A stretch of 7,782 nt of DNA from positions 1 through 7,782 of the forward strand of contig JAITJJ010000092.1 in NCBI GenBank assembly GCA_031278965.1. Direction: 5' to 3'. The notes beneath the pieces were generated by a model, which ran no database searches, was not told the DNA's origin, and saw only the letters and a program-made list of their open reading frames with translations. How positions within the stretch are numbered: the first letter of the stretch is position 1; the number at the start of each line of letters is the position of its first letter. The stretch comes from Deferribacteraceae bacterium. Its GTDB lineage: Bacteria > Chrysiogenota > Deferribacteres > Deferribacterales > JAISNW01. This document shows, in pieces, positions 1 through 6,674 of this stretch. The translations under genes were made by a program, and so were the position numbers.

Positions 1-108
1 AGGAAAAGGGTTCTGCAATCGCGTATTTTCTGGCATCAACGCTTTGGAGGATCACTTGGTCGATGAGCTTTTTAAGCTTGAAAACTCTCCGGAGATTACA
101 CCCTCCAT
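1..108 (-). pseudogene. Small unrecognised reading frame, apparently frameshifted, running off the left edge
   Basis: An ATG at 108-106 (minus strand) follows an AAGGTG ribosome-binding-like site at 122-117 with 8 bases of spacing, and lies 20 bases beyond the stop of the preceding gene. The frame reads MEGVISGEFSSLK but stops at 54-52. The -1 frame stays open from about 112 to the window edge and reads like protein (KKLIDQVILQSVDARKYA). The two frames could join at a run of five A residues near 80, giving one continuous protein start. This may be a decayed gene, a sequencing indel, or less likely programmed slippage. I do not recognise the family. Its place in the minus-strand run suggests it belongs to the same unit as the two genes before it. 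Confidence is low because only about 36 codons are visible. Confidence 0.3.
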
Positions 109-128
109 TACCTCATCACCTTGGATAA

Positions 129-416
129 TTAATGCCTTGATGAATTAAAACAAAAACTTTTCGGGAAGCCTATAACTTCCCTCATAGAGGCTATCCGTTC
201 CAGAGCATTAATCCTGTCGGAGCGTTTTGTCTCGCCGTTTAAAGCCAACTGCTCGTAATATTCTATGCACTCCTTGACCCGCAGGCAGAGTGCAGACCAT
301 CCGCCGTCTTTAAGGAGCTTTTCATACTTTGTATCCTCCGCCGACTCCGCTCGTTTTACCTCATCGGAAAGGGCTTCATTCAAGACGATGGGGGCACTAT
401 TAAGGCAAGCGTTCAT
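129..416 (-). CDS. Hypothetical protein, 95 aa, in a minus-strand small-gene cluster
   Basis: This 95-residue soluble protein has no signal peptide or membrane segment and I do not recognise its family. The start is well supported: AGAGG lies at 427-423, 6 bases before the ATG, and the ATG overlaps the TGA of the upstream frame by 4 bases (ATGA), a typical sign of translational coupling. The middle is charged and probably helical (VKECIEYYEQLALNGE), followed by KRSDRINALERIASM. The pattern 'DRINALE' faintly resembles the helical segment of some phage terminase small subunits, but that is only a resemblance and the protein is too short to assign. The packed small genes on this strand, opposite to everything downstream, fit a mobile or phage-derived segment. 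It is a real gene more likely than not; its function is unknown. Confidence 0.6.
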   Translation of the reverse strand: MNACLNSAPIVLNEALSDEVKRAESAEDTKYEKLLKDGGWSALCLRVKECIEYYEQLALNGETKRSDRINALERIASMREVIGFPKSFCFNSSRH

Positions 417-589
417 AGCAAACCTCTTTCACTCTCCGGAAAGACTATCTCACCGTTTGCGATAAGGGATGAATGTTGTGATTTTCCCGAATTCCAACGC
501 TCGCGGCGGAGTTTCCTTATCTCTTCCATAGAACCTGCCGCGGTAAAGCGTCTGGTAACCTCTGGGTTTACCAAATATTCTTGTTCCAC
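413..589 (-). CDS. Unrecognised small open frame upstream of the 95-aa gene, possibly 5'-truncated
   Basis: The minus-strand frame ending at 415-413 is open back to a stop at 727-725, over 100 codons, and its stop overlaps the next gene's ATG by 4 bases. It reads like protein, with a basic stretch near 640-590 (FKTPKWVKRLSCNIRKV) followed by an acidic/basic helix-like region (MEEIRKLRRERW). No ATG occurs before codon 66 (529-527). The coordinates use GTG at 589; alternatives are TTG at 574, ATG at 529 (38 aa), or an upstream ATT. Open coding-like sequence with no normal start suggests the 5' end was lost, perhaps when this segment was joined to the kinase promoter region. A basic, DNA-binding-like composition is visible, but no function can be named. 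Confidence 0.4.
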   Translation of the reverse strand: MEQEYLVNPEVTRRFTAAGSMEEIRKLRRERWNSGKSQHSSLIANGEIVFPESERGLL

Positions 590-676
590 AACCTTTCTTA
601 TGTTGCAAGAAAGCCTCTTGACCCATTTGGGGGTTTTAAATCCGTCAATCTTTTTTTCTCTTTTGTTATTAATTTC

Positions 677-705
677 TTGAAAATTTAAACCGTCTAATGT
701 AAAGT
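677..705 (+). promoter_or_regulatory. Possible sigma-70-type promoter for the sensor kinase-nhaB unit
   Basis: TTGAAA at 677-682 and TAAAGT at 700-705 are 17 bases apart in an AT-rich stretch before the kinase. They match the consensus hexamers at 5/6 and 4/6 positions. Transcription would start near 712, leaving a leader of about 45 bases. A second -10-like box, TATAGT at 711-716, has no good -35. AT-rich DNA yields such matches by chance, so confidence is modest. Confidence 0.3.
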
Positions 706-737
706 TTAAATATAGTGATAAATTTCATCATGTATTA

Positions 738-748
738 GGGAGGTTCCC
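738..748 (+). promoter_or_regulatory. Ribosome-binding site of the kinase gene inside a tiny hairpin
   Basis: GGGAGG at 738-743 is the only good Shine-Dalgarno match before the ATG at 757, but it lies 13 bases away, longer than usual. Four of its bases can pair as GGGA (738-741) with TCCC (745-748) around a three-base loop, partly hiding the site. This hairpin may lower or modulate translation. It is short and may simply be incidental. Confidence 0.3.
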
Positions 749-756
749 CTTAGATT

Positions 757-3700
757 ATGAGAAGCGATCTTAATGTCACCAGAAGAAACGAAAAACGGTC
801 CATATTAACCTATACCTTCCTGTTATTGTTGGTTACAACCGCGGCGGTTTTTGCGTCTCTAATCTTTAATATCCATAACAGCAAAAAAAGCGCATACAAC
901 AATGCCCTCTTCCAAGCCCGGACCATTTATGACACCGATATGTATTATTGGCGTTTGAACCTGACGTTAGGCGGTTTATATGTGGAAACTTCAGATAAGG
1001 CGCGTCCCAATCTATACCTCCCTGAAGGGCAGAGAACCGTTGTTACTCGCAGCGGAACTACACTGACATATCTTAACCCCACATATATGACTCGGCTTGT
1101 CTATGAGCTCGGGGTGGTGAACACCGAATTAAAAAGGCATATCACCAGCGAAAAGCCGATGCGTGAAGCAAATAAGCCGGACGATTGGGAAGCGCTTGCC
1201 CTCTCCAAAATAAGGGAGGGGGAGCTTGAATACAGCGAGCTTATTACCGATCCCTCCGGTATGCAATATCTACGGTATATGGGTCCCCTTAAGATTGAAG
1301 AGCGCTGTATCCCCTGCCATACCACTCAAGGGTATAAATACGGGGAGATTGCGGGCGGCGTTGCCACCCAGATATCTTACGAACCCTACCTGCTTAGCAT
1401 TAATCAAACTACTCAAGTTCTTGTGGTTTCCCACATTGCGGTATGGGTGATACTCCTTATAATCCTCCTGGCTTCCACAGCAAACCTCTTAGGCAACCTT
1501 GATCGCCGCTATGCCGCTGAAGACGATGTTATAAAATTCAATACGGACCTTGAAAGGATAGTTGACGACCGCACCGAATCCCTTAGAGTCGCTAAAGAGA
1601 GCGCCGAAGGGGTAAACCGCGCTAAAACAGTGTTCCTTAACAATATAAGCAACGAGGTTTCAACCCCGTTAAGCGGTGTGCTTGAATCAACAGAGGCGCT
1701 CTTATCCACCAGACTCTCCTCCGATCAGCGCGCCCGCCTCGCTATGATCAGAAAAGCCGGCAACAACCTAATGGAGCTTATGAGCGATATTATGTTCTTC
1801 TCCAAATTGGAATCCGGCGCCGTTTCCCTCTCAAGAGATGAAATAAACCTCTCCAACTTTATATACAGTGCAGTTGGAAGCGTTTCTCACTTAGCCCATG
1901 AAAAGAACCTTGATCTTATCGTGGATATCGATCCGGAAATACCGGAATTTGTTTTCTGCGATGCGCTGCGCGTGGCTCAGGTTCTTATGAACCTCCTCTC
2001 CAATGCAATTAAATACACAAATTCCGGCAATGTCCTGCTATCGGTAAGCATCCAGAATAAGGACACTTCCACCGTCGCCCTCCGTTTTGCCGTAAGCGAC
2101 ACGGGGATAGGGATACCCAAAGAAAATCAGGAGCGTATCTTTGATGTGTTTGAACTGCAGGCAAAAGACATCGCCTCCAAATCCGGAGGCACCGGCTTAG
2201 GGCTTGCCATCTCCAAAAAACTCCTGTTTATGATGGGCTCAAAAATTAACCTTGACAGCGAGGTGGGAAGCGGCAGCCGTTTCTGGTTTGACCTTTATCT
2301 TGCTTACTCCAACAGGAGCATCACCACCGACACCACCGTTAAAAACGAAGCGCAGCTCACGGGGCTTAAAGCTCTTGTGGTTGAGGACAATAACATGTCA
2401 AGAAATGTTATATGCAAGCTCCTTGCAAAGTGGAAAGTCAACACACTCGAAGCGGCAAACGCCAGCGAAGCGCTCCGCATAATCGGGGAAACCCTTGCCA
2501 AGTCTTTTGACTTCATTATTATGGATATGTATATGCCTAACCAGAGCGGGCTTGAACTTGCGAAAAATATTAAGAGCAACCAATACGCCAAGGCTACCCC
2601 GCTGATACTCCTCACATCCGGACACCTTGACTGCTCTTACGAGGAGAGGGAACTCTTTTCGTCTGTTCTTATGAAACCTGTTCTCCCGTTTGATCTTATG
2701 AACGCCATCCTCCGCTCCAACAACCTCTCCGCCATATCTAAAGAGCTCAAAAAGCAGATGTTTAAAGAACTCAACGTTCTTCTTGTGGATGATTCAGAAC
2801 AGAGCAGGAACGAACTTTCAGGGCTCCTTGCGGAACTAGGCCACAACACCAAGATTGCGGTAAACGGCGATGAAGCCGTGGATACACATAAGTCCGAAGA
2901 GCTTGACCTCATCATTATAGACACTCAATCGCCGGTTCAAGGGATAGGGGTTGCCATCTCCAAGATAAAGATGGAGGAGGAGAAAGCCCAGAAACACGTG
3001 CCGATAATTGCGGTAACAAAAATTTCCAATGTTGACGATGCGGGAAATTTCCTCCCCCTCGGCATGGACAACTATATCGTTCGCCCTCTGGATAAAGAAA
3101 AGCTCCTTGATGCAATCCGCGTTACCCTAAGCGCCGATTCCGCTTCCAAAGGGAGAATTGCCGAAAAGAGAACCTTAAACAAGAACTTTGAGGCGCTCCT
3201 TGTTGAAGATGACGAGCTAAATCAGATAGTCACTCAGCGCCACCTTTCAAAGCTCGGTTATACTGTAAAAGTGGTAGCCTCCGGTTCTGAAGCTCTTGAA
3301 GCCTGCAGGGAAAAGAATTTCTTTATAATCTTTATGGTACTTAGGATTCCTCAGCATGACGGCGGGCTTATCATCCGCGAAATCCGCAAGTTGGGGGAAA
3401 AGACCAAAACTTACACCCCTATCATCGCTCTTACGCCGGTCACCAGCAAAACAGAGCAGGAGCGCTACCGCGAGCTCGGTATGGACGGCAACCTTACCAA
3501 GCCCGTATTTATGGATTCGCTGAAAAATGTAATAGAGCTTACAGTGGCGAGCGTCACTTCAAATGATCAGACTGAATCCGTCCTTGACAGGGAGTTTCTG
3601 AAGAAGAACTTCCTAGGTGTGGAAAATATTATTCCGCAGACTATGGAAGTTTTCCTGAACAATGTCCACTCCCTGGTGGGAGAGTTGGAGAAAGCTGTTC

Positions 3701-3927
3701 AAACCTCCAACGGGAAGTTGCTGAAAAACTGCGCCCACTCCCTCAACAGCAGCGCTTCATATTTTTCAGGAACTGTGCGCGATCTCTGCTTATCGCTGGA
3801 ACAGATAGGCAACGAGGAGCGTTTTTCGGCAAGTGACGCCAACGAAATCCTTGCAAAACTCAAACCCGCCGTGTTACAGTTGTGTAATGAGATTTACGAA
3901 TACTTGAGAACAAGGAACACTATTTGA
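757..3927 (+). CDS. Heme-sensor hybrid histidine kinase (DUF3365-DHp-ATPase-REC-REC-REC-HPt) with a degenerate H-box
   Basis: A 1056-residue inner-membrane sensor. Order: TM1 about 17-38; periplasmic DUF3365/Tll0287-like domain about 45-215 with heme c motif CIPCH at 184-188; TM2 about 222-247; helical linker 250-290; DHp 291-355; ATPase about 360-515 with N-box (N412, N416), G1 (DTGIGIP, D448), F-box and G2 (GGTGLGL, 477-483); REC1 about 537-650; REC2 about 671-790; REC3 about 811-930; HPt about 945-1050 with H994 (AHSL). Substitutions: the H-box reads NISNEVSTP, so the phospho-accepting histidine is N299. REC2 keeps D722 and T754 but has R776 for the conserved lysine. REC3 has V861 for its acceptor aspartate. 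REC1 is complete (E543/D544, D590, T620, K640). It may be a pseudo-kinase or be phosphorylated in trans; no output regulator lies nearby. Its stop overlaps the nhaB start. Domain calls are firm, signalling behaviour is inferred. Confidence 0.93.
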   Translation: MRSDLNVTRRNEKRSILTYTFLLLLVTTAAVFASLIFNIHNSKKSAYNNALFQARTIYDTDMYYWRLNLTLGGLYVETSDKARPNLYLPEGQRTVVTRSGTTLTYLNPTYMTRLVYELGVVNTELKRHITSEKPMREANKPDDWEALALSKIREGELEYSELITDPSGMQYLRYMGPLKIEERCIPCHTTQGYKYGEIAGGVATQISYEPYLLSINQTTQVLVVSHIAVWVILLIILLASTANLLGNLDRRYAAEDDVIKFNTDLERIVDDRTESLRVAKESAEGVNRAKTVFLNNISNEVSTPLSGVLESTEALLSTRLSSDQRARLAMIRKAGNNLMELMSDIMFFSKLESGAVSLSRDEINLSNFIYSAVGSVSHLAHEKNLDLIVDIDPEIPEFVFCDALRVAQVLMNLLSNAIKYTNSGNVLLSVSIQNKDTSTVALRFAVSDTGIGIPKENQERIFDVFELQAKDIASKSGGTGLGLAISKKLLFMMGSKINLDSEVGSGSRFWFDLYLAYSNRSITTDTTVKNEAQLTGLKALVVEDNNMSRNVICKLLAKWKVNTLEAANASEALRIIGETLAKSFDFIIMDMYMPNQSGLELAKNIKSNQYAKATPLILLTSGHLDCSYEERELFSSVLMKPVLPFDLMNAILRSNNLSAISKELKKQMFKELNVLLVDDSEQSRNELSGLLAELGHNTKIAVNGDEAVDTHKSEELDLIIIDTQSPVQGIGVAISKIKMEEEKAQKHVPIIAVTKISNVDDAGNFLPLGMDNYIVRPLDKEKLLDAIRVTLSADSASKGRIAEKRTLNKNFEALLVEDDELNQIVTQRHLSKLGYTVKVVASGSEALEACREKNFFIIFMVLRIPQHDGGLIIREIRKLGEKTKTYTPIIALTPVTSKTEQERYRELGMDGNLTKPVFMDSLKNVIELTVASVTSNDQTESVLDREFLKKNFLGVENIIPQTMEVFLNNVHSLVGELEKAVQTSNGKLLKNCAHSLNSSASYFSGTVRDLCLSLEQIGNEERFSASDANEILAKLKPAVLQLCNEIYEYLRTRNTI
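3912..3916 (+). promoter_or_regulatory. Ribosome-binding site deciding the TTG start of nhaB
   Basis: AAGGA lies 7 bases before a TTG at 3924, inside the last codons of the kinase gene. This TTG gives an N-terminus (FLGGAPRWYKL) that aligns with the usual start region of NhaB proteins. The kinase TGA overlaps it by 4 bases (TTGA). The non-ATG start and the overlap point to translational coupling. Confidence 0.65.
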
Positions 3928-5384
3928 TAGGGTCTGTATTTGCAAAGAGTTTTTTGGGAGGCGCGCCGCGTTGGTATAAGCTAACAATTGCGGCGTTCCT
4001 TCTCATTAATCCGCTGATTTTTTATATCAATCCTTTTGTTGCGGGGTGGGTGCTCATTCTGGAGTTTATATTCACCCTGGCTTTTGCCCTTATATGCTAT
4101 CCGCTCCCCGCGGGCGGGCTTTTAGCCATTGAAGCAGTGATACTTGGGATGACAAACCCGCTGTCTGTTTATAAAGAGGTGGCGCAAAATCTCCCTGTTC
4201 TCCTCCTCCTAATGTTTATGGTGGCGGGGGTTCATTTTATGAAAGAAGGGCTTTTAGTGCTCTTCACTAAGATTTTGCTTAAAATACGTTCCAAAGTCTT
4301 ATTATCCTTGACATTTTGCGGGCTTGGAGCTTTCCTGTCGGCATTTTTGGATGCCCTTACCGTCACGGCGGTTGTAATCTCTGTTGCCTATGGTTTTTTC
4401 TACCTGTATAAAAAATTTGCCGATGAAAGCGCCGCTTCCGGCACCCCGCCCCCCGAAAGCGATCTGCGTGAGTTTAAAGGGTTTTTAAGGAATCTTATGA
4501 TGCACGCGGCGGTGGGCACCACCTTGGGCGGAGCTATGACGCTTGTAGGGGAACCCCAGAACCTCCTTATTGGCGAAAGGCTTGGGTGGCACTTTGCGAA
4601 TTTCTTTCGTTATTGTTCCCCCGTTTCCATTCCGGTGGCAATAGCAGGGCTTTTTACCTGCTTTCTCCTTGAAAAGCTGCATTTTTTTGGTTACGGCTAT
4701 AAACTCCCGGAAGGGGTAAGAAAGGTGCTTGCCAAATCCGAAGAGGAGCTTAACGCCTCTATGGATACAGCCATGCGCCTGCGCCTTGCTCTTCAGGCCA
4801 TCGTCGGTCTCCTTCTTGTGGCGGCGCTCGCTTTCCATGTTGCAGAAGTGGGGTTCATCGGGCTTTCGGTTATAATAATCCTTACCGCTTTTAACGGGAT
4901 AATAAAAGAGGAGGAGTTTGGCGGGGCTTTCCACGACGGTCTCCCGTTTACAGCCCTTTTGGTGGTATTTTTCAGCATAGTCGCTGTAATTCACGATCAA
5001 CACCTCTTCTCCCCGATAACCAATGCAGTTCTCGCCACGGAAGGGCATCGCCAGCTTGTTTTATTATTTGCGGCCAACGGGGTTCTCTCTATGATAAGCG
5101 ATAATGTTTTTGTTGCCACAGTCTATATAAATGAGCTTCAAGCCGCTTATCAAGCGGGCGCTTTTGACTATGAATGGTTCAGCAAACTTGCTGTAGCGGT
5201 AAATATGGGCACTAATGTTCCTTCCATCGCCACCCCTAACGGGCAGGCAGCGTTCCTCTTCCTTCTGACGTCATCCCTTGCTCCCCTTATCAGACTCTCT
5301 TACATAGAGATGATGAAACTCGCCCTGCCGTATACGATAATCATGACAGCCGCGGGGATTCTGGCGACGGTTTATCTGTTGTAA
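3924..5384 (+). CDS. nhaB: Na+/H+ antiporter NhaB
   Basis: This inner-membrane secondary transporter expels sodium in exchange for protons, and belongs to the NhaB family of the ion transporter superfamily. It has 486 residues, close to the roughly 500-530 of Proteobacterial NhaB, and is hydrophobic throughout with about a dozen membrane segments. Recognisable family blocks are INPFVAGW (35-42), AFLSAFLDALTV (136-147), LVGEPQNL (207-214) and SIATPNGQAAFLFLLTSS (434-451). Asp143 in FLDALTV matches the aspartate reported as important in Vibrio NhaB. The loop at about 165-185 is shortened and Pro/Glu-rich where E. coli has a charged loop. It starts at TTG, overlapping the kinase stop by 4 bases, so the two genes are probably made from one transcript. 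Coupling to a heme sensor is unusual and suggests the antiporter and sensor serve a common response. The family call is very secure. Confidence 0.95.
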   Translation: MIGSVFAKSFLGGAPRWYKLTIAAFLLINPLIFYINPFVAGWVLILEFIFTLAFALICYPLPAGGLLAIEAVILGMTNPLSVYKEVAQNLPVLLLLMFMVAGVHFMKEGLLVLFTKILLKIRSKVLLSLTFCGLGAFLSAFLDALTVTAVVISVAYGFFYLYKKFADESAASGTPPPESDLREFKGFLRNLMMHAAVGTTLGGAMTLVGEPQNLLIGERLGWHFANFFRYCSPVSIPVAIAGLFTCFLLEKLHFFGYGYKLPEGVRKVLAKSEEELNASMDTAMRLRLALQAIVGLLLVAALAFHVAEVGFIGLSVIIILTAFNGIIKEEEFGGAFHDGLPFTALLVVFFSIVAVIHDQHLFSPITNAVLATEGHRQLVLLFAANGVLSMISDNVFVATVYINELQAAYQAGAFDYEWFSKLAVAVNMGTNVPSIATPNGQAAFLFLLTSSLAPLIRLSYIEMMKLALPYTIIMTAAGILATVYLL

Positions 5385-5454
5385 TATGAAAATCCAAAGG
5401 GATAAGCAAAACTCCGCAGTTTTATATGAAAACAAGAAAAGATGAAGCCGTCCT

Positions 5455-5487
5455 GGGCGTTTCCGCCCGCTTAATCCTCTCTTTTTT
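5455..5487 (+). terminator. Possible intrinsic terminator after nhaB
   Basis: GGGCG (5455-5459) pairs with CGCCC (5464-5468) around a TTTC loop. A run of six T residues follows only at 5482-5487, 13 bases past the stem, so this is not a textbook terminator. A weaker AT-rich hairpin, AAAACT/AGTTTT at 5408-5423, lies between nhaB and this one. The rest of the 243-base gap (5385-5627) shows no convincing coding sequence. Confidence 0.35.
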
Positions 5488-5507
5488 CCCGCCTAACTGC
5501 GTTAAAG

Positions 5508-5513
5508 TATAAT
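5508..5513 (+). promoter_or_regulatory. Possible -10 box for the polyprenyl synthase operon
   Basis: A perfect TATAAT stands at 5508-5513 after the putative terminator. The -35 region at 16-18 base spacing (TTTTCC/TTTCCC, around 5484-5490) is poor. If used, it would give a leader of about 108 bases before the ATG at 5628. It is supported only by the -10 match and by the need for a promoter in this gap. Confidence 0.25.
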
Positions 5514-5627
5514 GCGGAAGACAAAGCACATAATTTAGTTATGGACAATCAGCGTTTTAATATGTTAATCTTGCTTGCTTAAAAACTTTGGGGTAAAAGT
5601 GCCGCTAAATCGGAGTAAAACAGCGCT

Positions 5628-6665
5628 ATGACCGTTGCAGATATTTATTCGCTTGCAGAGGAAGGGTTAAAAGAGATTGAAGAGGAGATTGCCTGTTCCT
5701 CCTGCTCCGGGCTTTCCTATATAAACAATATTGCAGATTCTATTTTTAAAAGCGGCGGGAAGAGAATACGTTCTCTCCTCCTCCTTCTTGCCGCCGGCCT
5801 CTCCGGCTATACCGGCCGCCGCACAAAAGCTCTGGGCGCCATCATAGAGCAGGTGCACACCGCATCCCTAATGCATGATGACGTCGTAGACAACGCTGCC
5901 ACCCGGCGGGGGGTTCCAAGCTCCAATACTCTATACGGCAACCGCGTATCTGTGCTCACCGGGGACTGCCTTTATACCTCCGCATTCTTAAAACTCTTAA
6001 AAAAATACCCCACCCCCATAGTTTCTCTAATCGTGACCACTGTAAACCAGATGAGCGAGGCGGAGGTTCTTCAACTGCAAAAAACATCCGATCTCAATAT
6101 CACAGGGCAGGAATATATGCAGATAGTGTTCGGCAAAACCGCCGCCCTCTTTTCAGCAACATGCGCATCCGGTTCTCTTCTGGCGAATCCCGCCGACATG
6201 AGGCGGAAAAACCTCCTATATTCATTCGGAACCAATGTCGGCTGCGCTTTTCAATTGCAGGACGATCTGATGGATTATCTGGGCAATGCAAAGGTCTTAG
6301 GCAAACAGCCCGGAACGGATATGACGGAAAAAAAGGTTACCCTCCCATTGATATTACTGCTGGAAAACTCTCTTAAATATCCAAAGGATTATAATGCTAT
6401 AAAAAAACTGTTCCTTTCCGGCGGAGATAAATCCGAAAAATTGGGCAGGCTTTTGCTCTGGCTTGAAAAATACGGGATTCGCCCTAAAGCCGAAGCTATA
6501 GTAAACAGCTATATTAAAAAAGCCCAAAAAATCCTTCTCCGTTTTGAAAGCTCTGCATACAGGGACGCTCTGACATATCTTACGGGCTCCCTCAAGCAAT
6601 CGCAAACAGTGGGGCGAGAACTCTCTGAAATAGTAAAGAATCAGTTGATTAAACAGAGCTTATGA
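5628..6665 (+). CDS. Trans long-chain polyprenyl diphosphate synthase (IspB-like)
   Basis: This enzyme condenses isopentenyl diphosphate units onto an allylic primer to make the all-trans polyprenyl diphosphate used as a quinone side chain. It is cytosolic and Mg-dependent. All key motifs are present: GGKRIRSL (43-50); the first aspartate-rich motif HDDVVDNAATRRG (83-95); GKTAALF (169-175); and the second aspartate-rich motif QLQDDLMDYLG (209-219), followed by GKQPGTDMTEKKVTLPL. Small residues (A79, S80) four to five positions before the first motif fit a long-chain product rather than farnesyl or geranylgeranyl diphosphate, but chain length cannot be set from sequence alone. At 345 residues it is slightly longer than E. 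coli IspB (323). CGGAG at 5611-5615 precedes the ATG by 12 bases, a long spacing. It is the first gene of a unit with the DUF167 and nuclease genes; no metabolic link to those is apparent. Confidence 0.93.
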   Translation: MTVADIYSLAEEGLKEIEEEIACSSCSGLSYINNIADSIFKSGGKRIRSLLLLLAAGLSGYTGRRTKALGAIIEQVHTASLMHDDVVDNAATRRGVPSSNTLYGNRVSVLTGDCLYTSAFLKLLKKYPTPIVSLIVTTVNQMSEAEVLQLQKTSDLNITGQEYMQIVFGKTAALFSATCASGSLLANPADMRRKNLLYSFGTNVGCAFQLQDDLMDYLGNAKVLGKQPGTDMTEKKVTLPLILLLENSLKYPKDYNAIKKLFLSGGDKSEKLGRLLLWLEKYGIRPKAEAIVNSYIKKAQKILLRFESSAYRDALTYLTGSLKQSQTVGRELSEIVKNQLIKQSL

Positions 6666-6674
6666 CTTTAGATT

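Noticed and set aside
265..465. 66-codon plus-strand frame
   Set aside because: It is antisense to the minus-strand gene at 129-416, which has a strong ribosome site and a coupled upstream neighbour; this frame has neither.
1..756. Prophage or transposon end
   Set aside because: The small packed minus-strand genes look phage-like, but I see no terminal inverted repeats, att duplication, integrase or recognisable phage protein in the window.
2304..2625. Minus-strand frames opposite receiver 1 of the kinase
   Set aside because: They are shadows of a clearly coding plus-strand domain with all receiver motifs; no independent start signals.
4485..5048. Long 187-codon minus-strand frame opposite nhaB
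   Set aside because: It lies entirely within the highly conserved nhaB gene, has no ribosome site I can identify, and its composition (basic, Tyr/Lys/Pro-rich) is typical of an antisense shadow of a membrane protein gene.
5542..5570. TGGACA at 5542-5547 as a -35 box for the polyprenyl synthase
   Set aside because: The hexamer at 17-base spacing is TTAATC, a poor -10, so the pair is not convincing.
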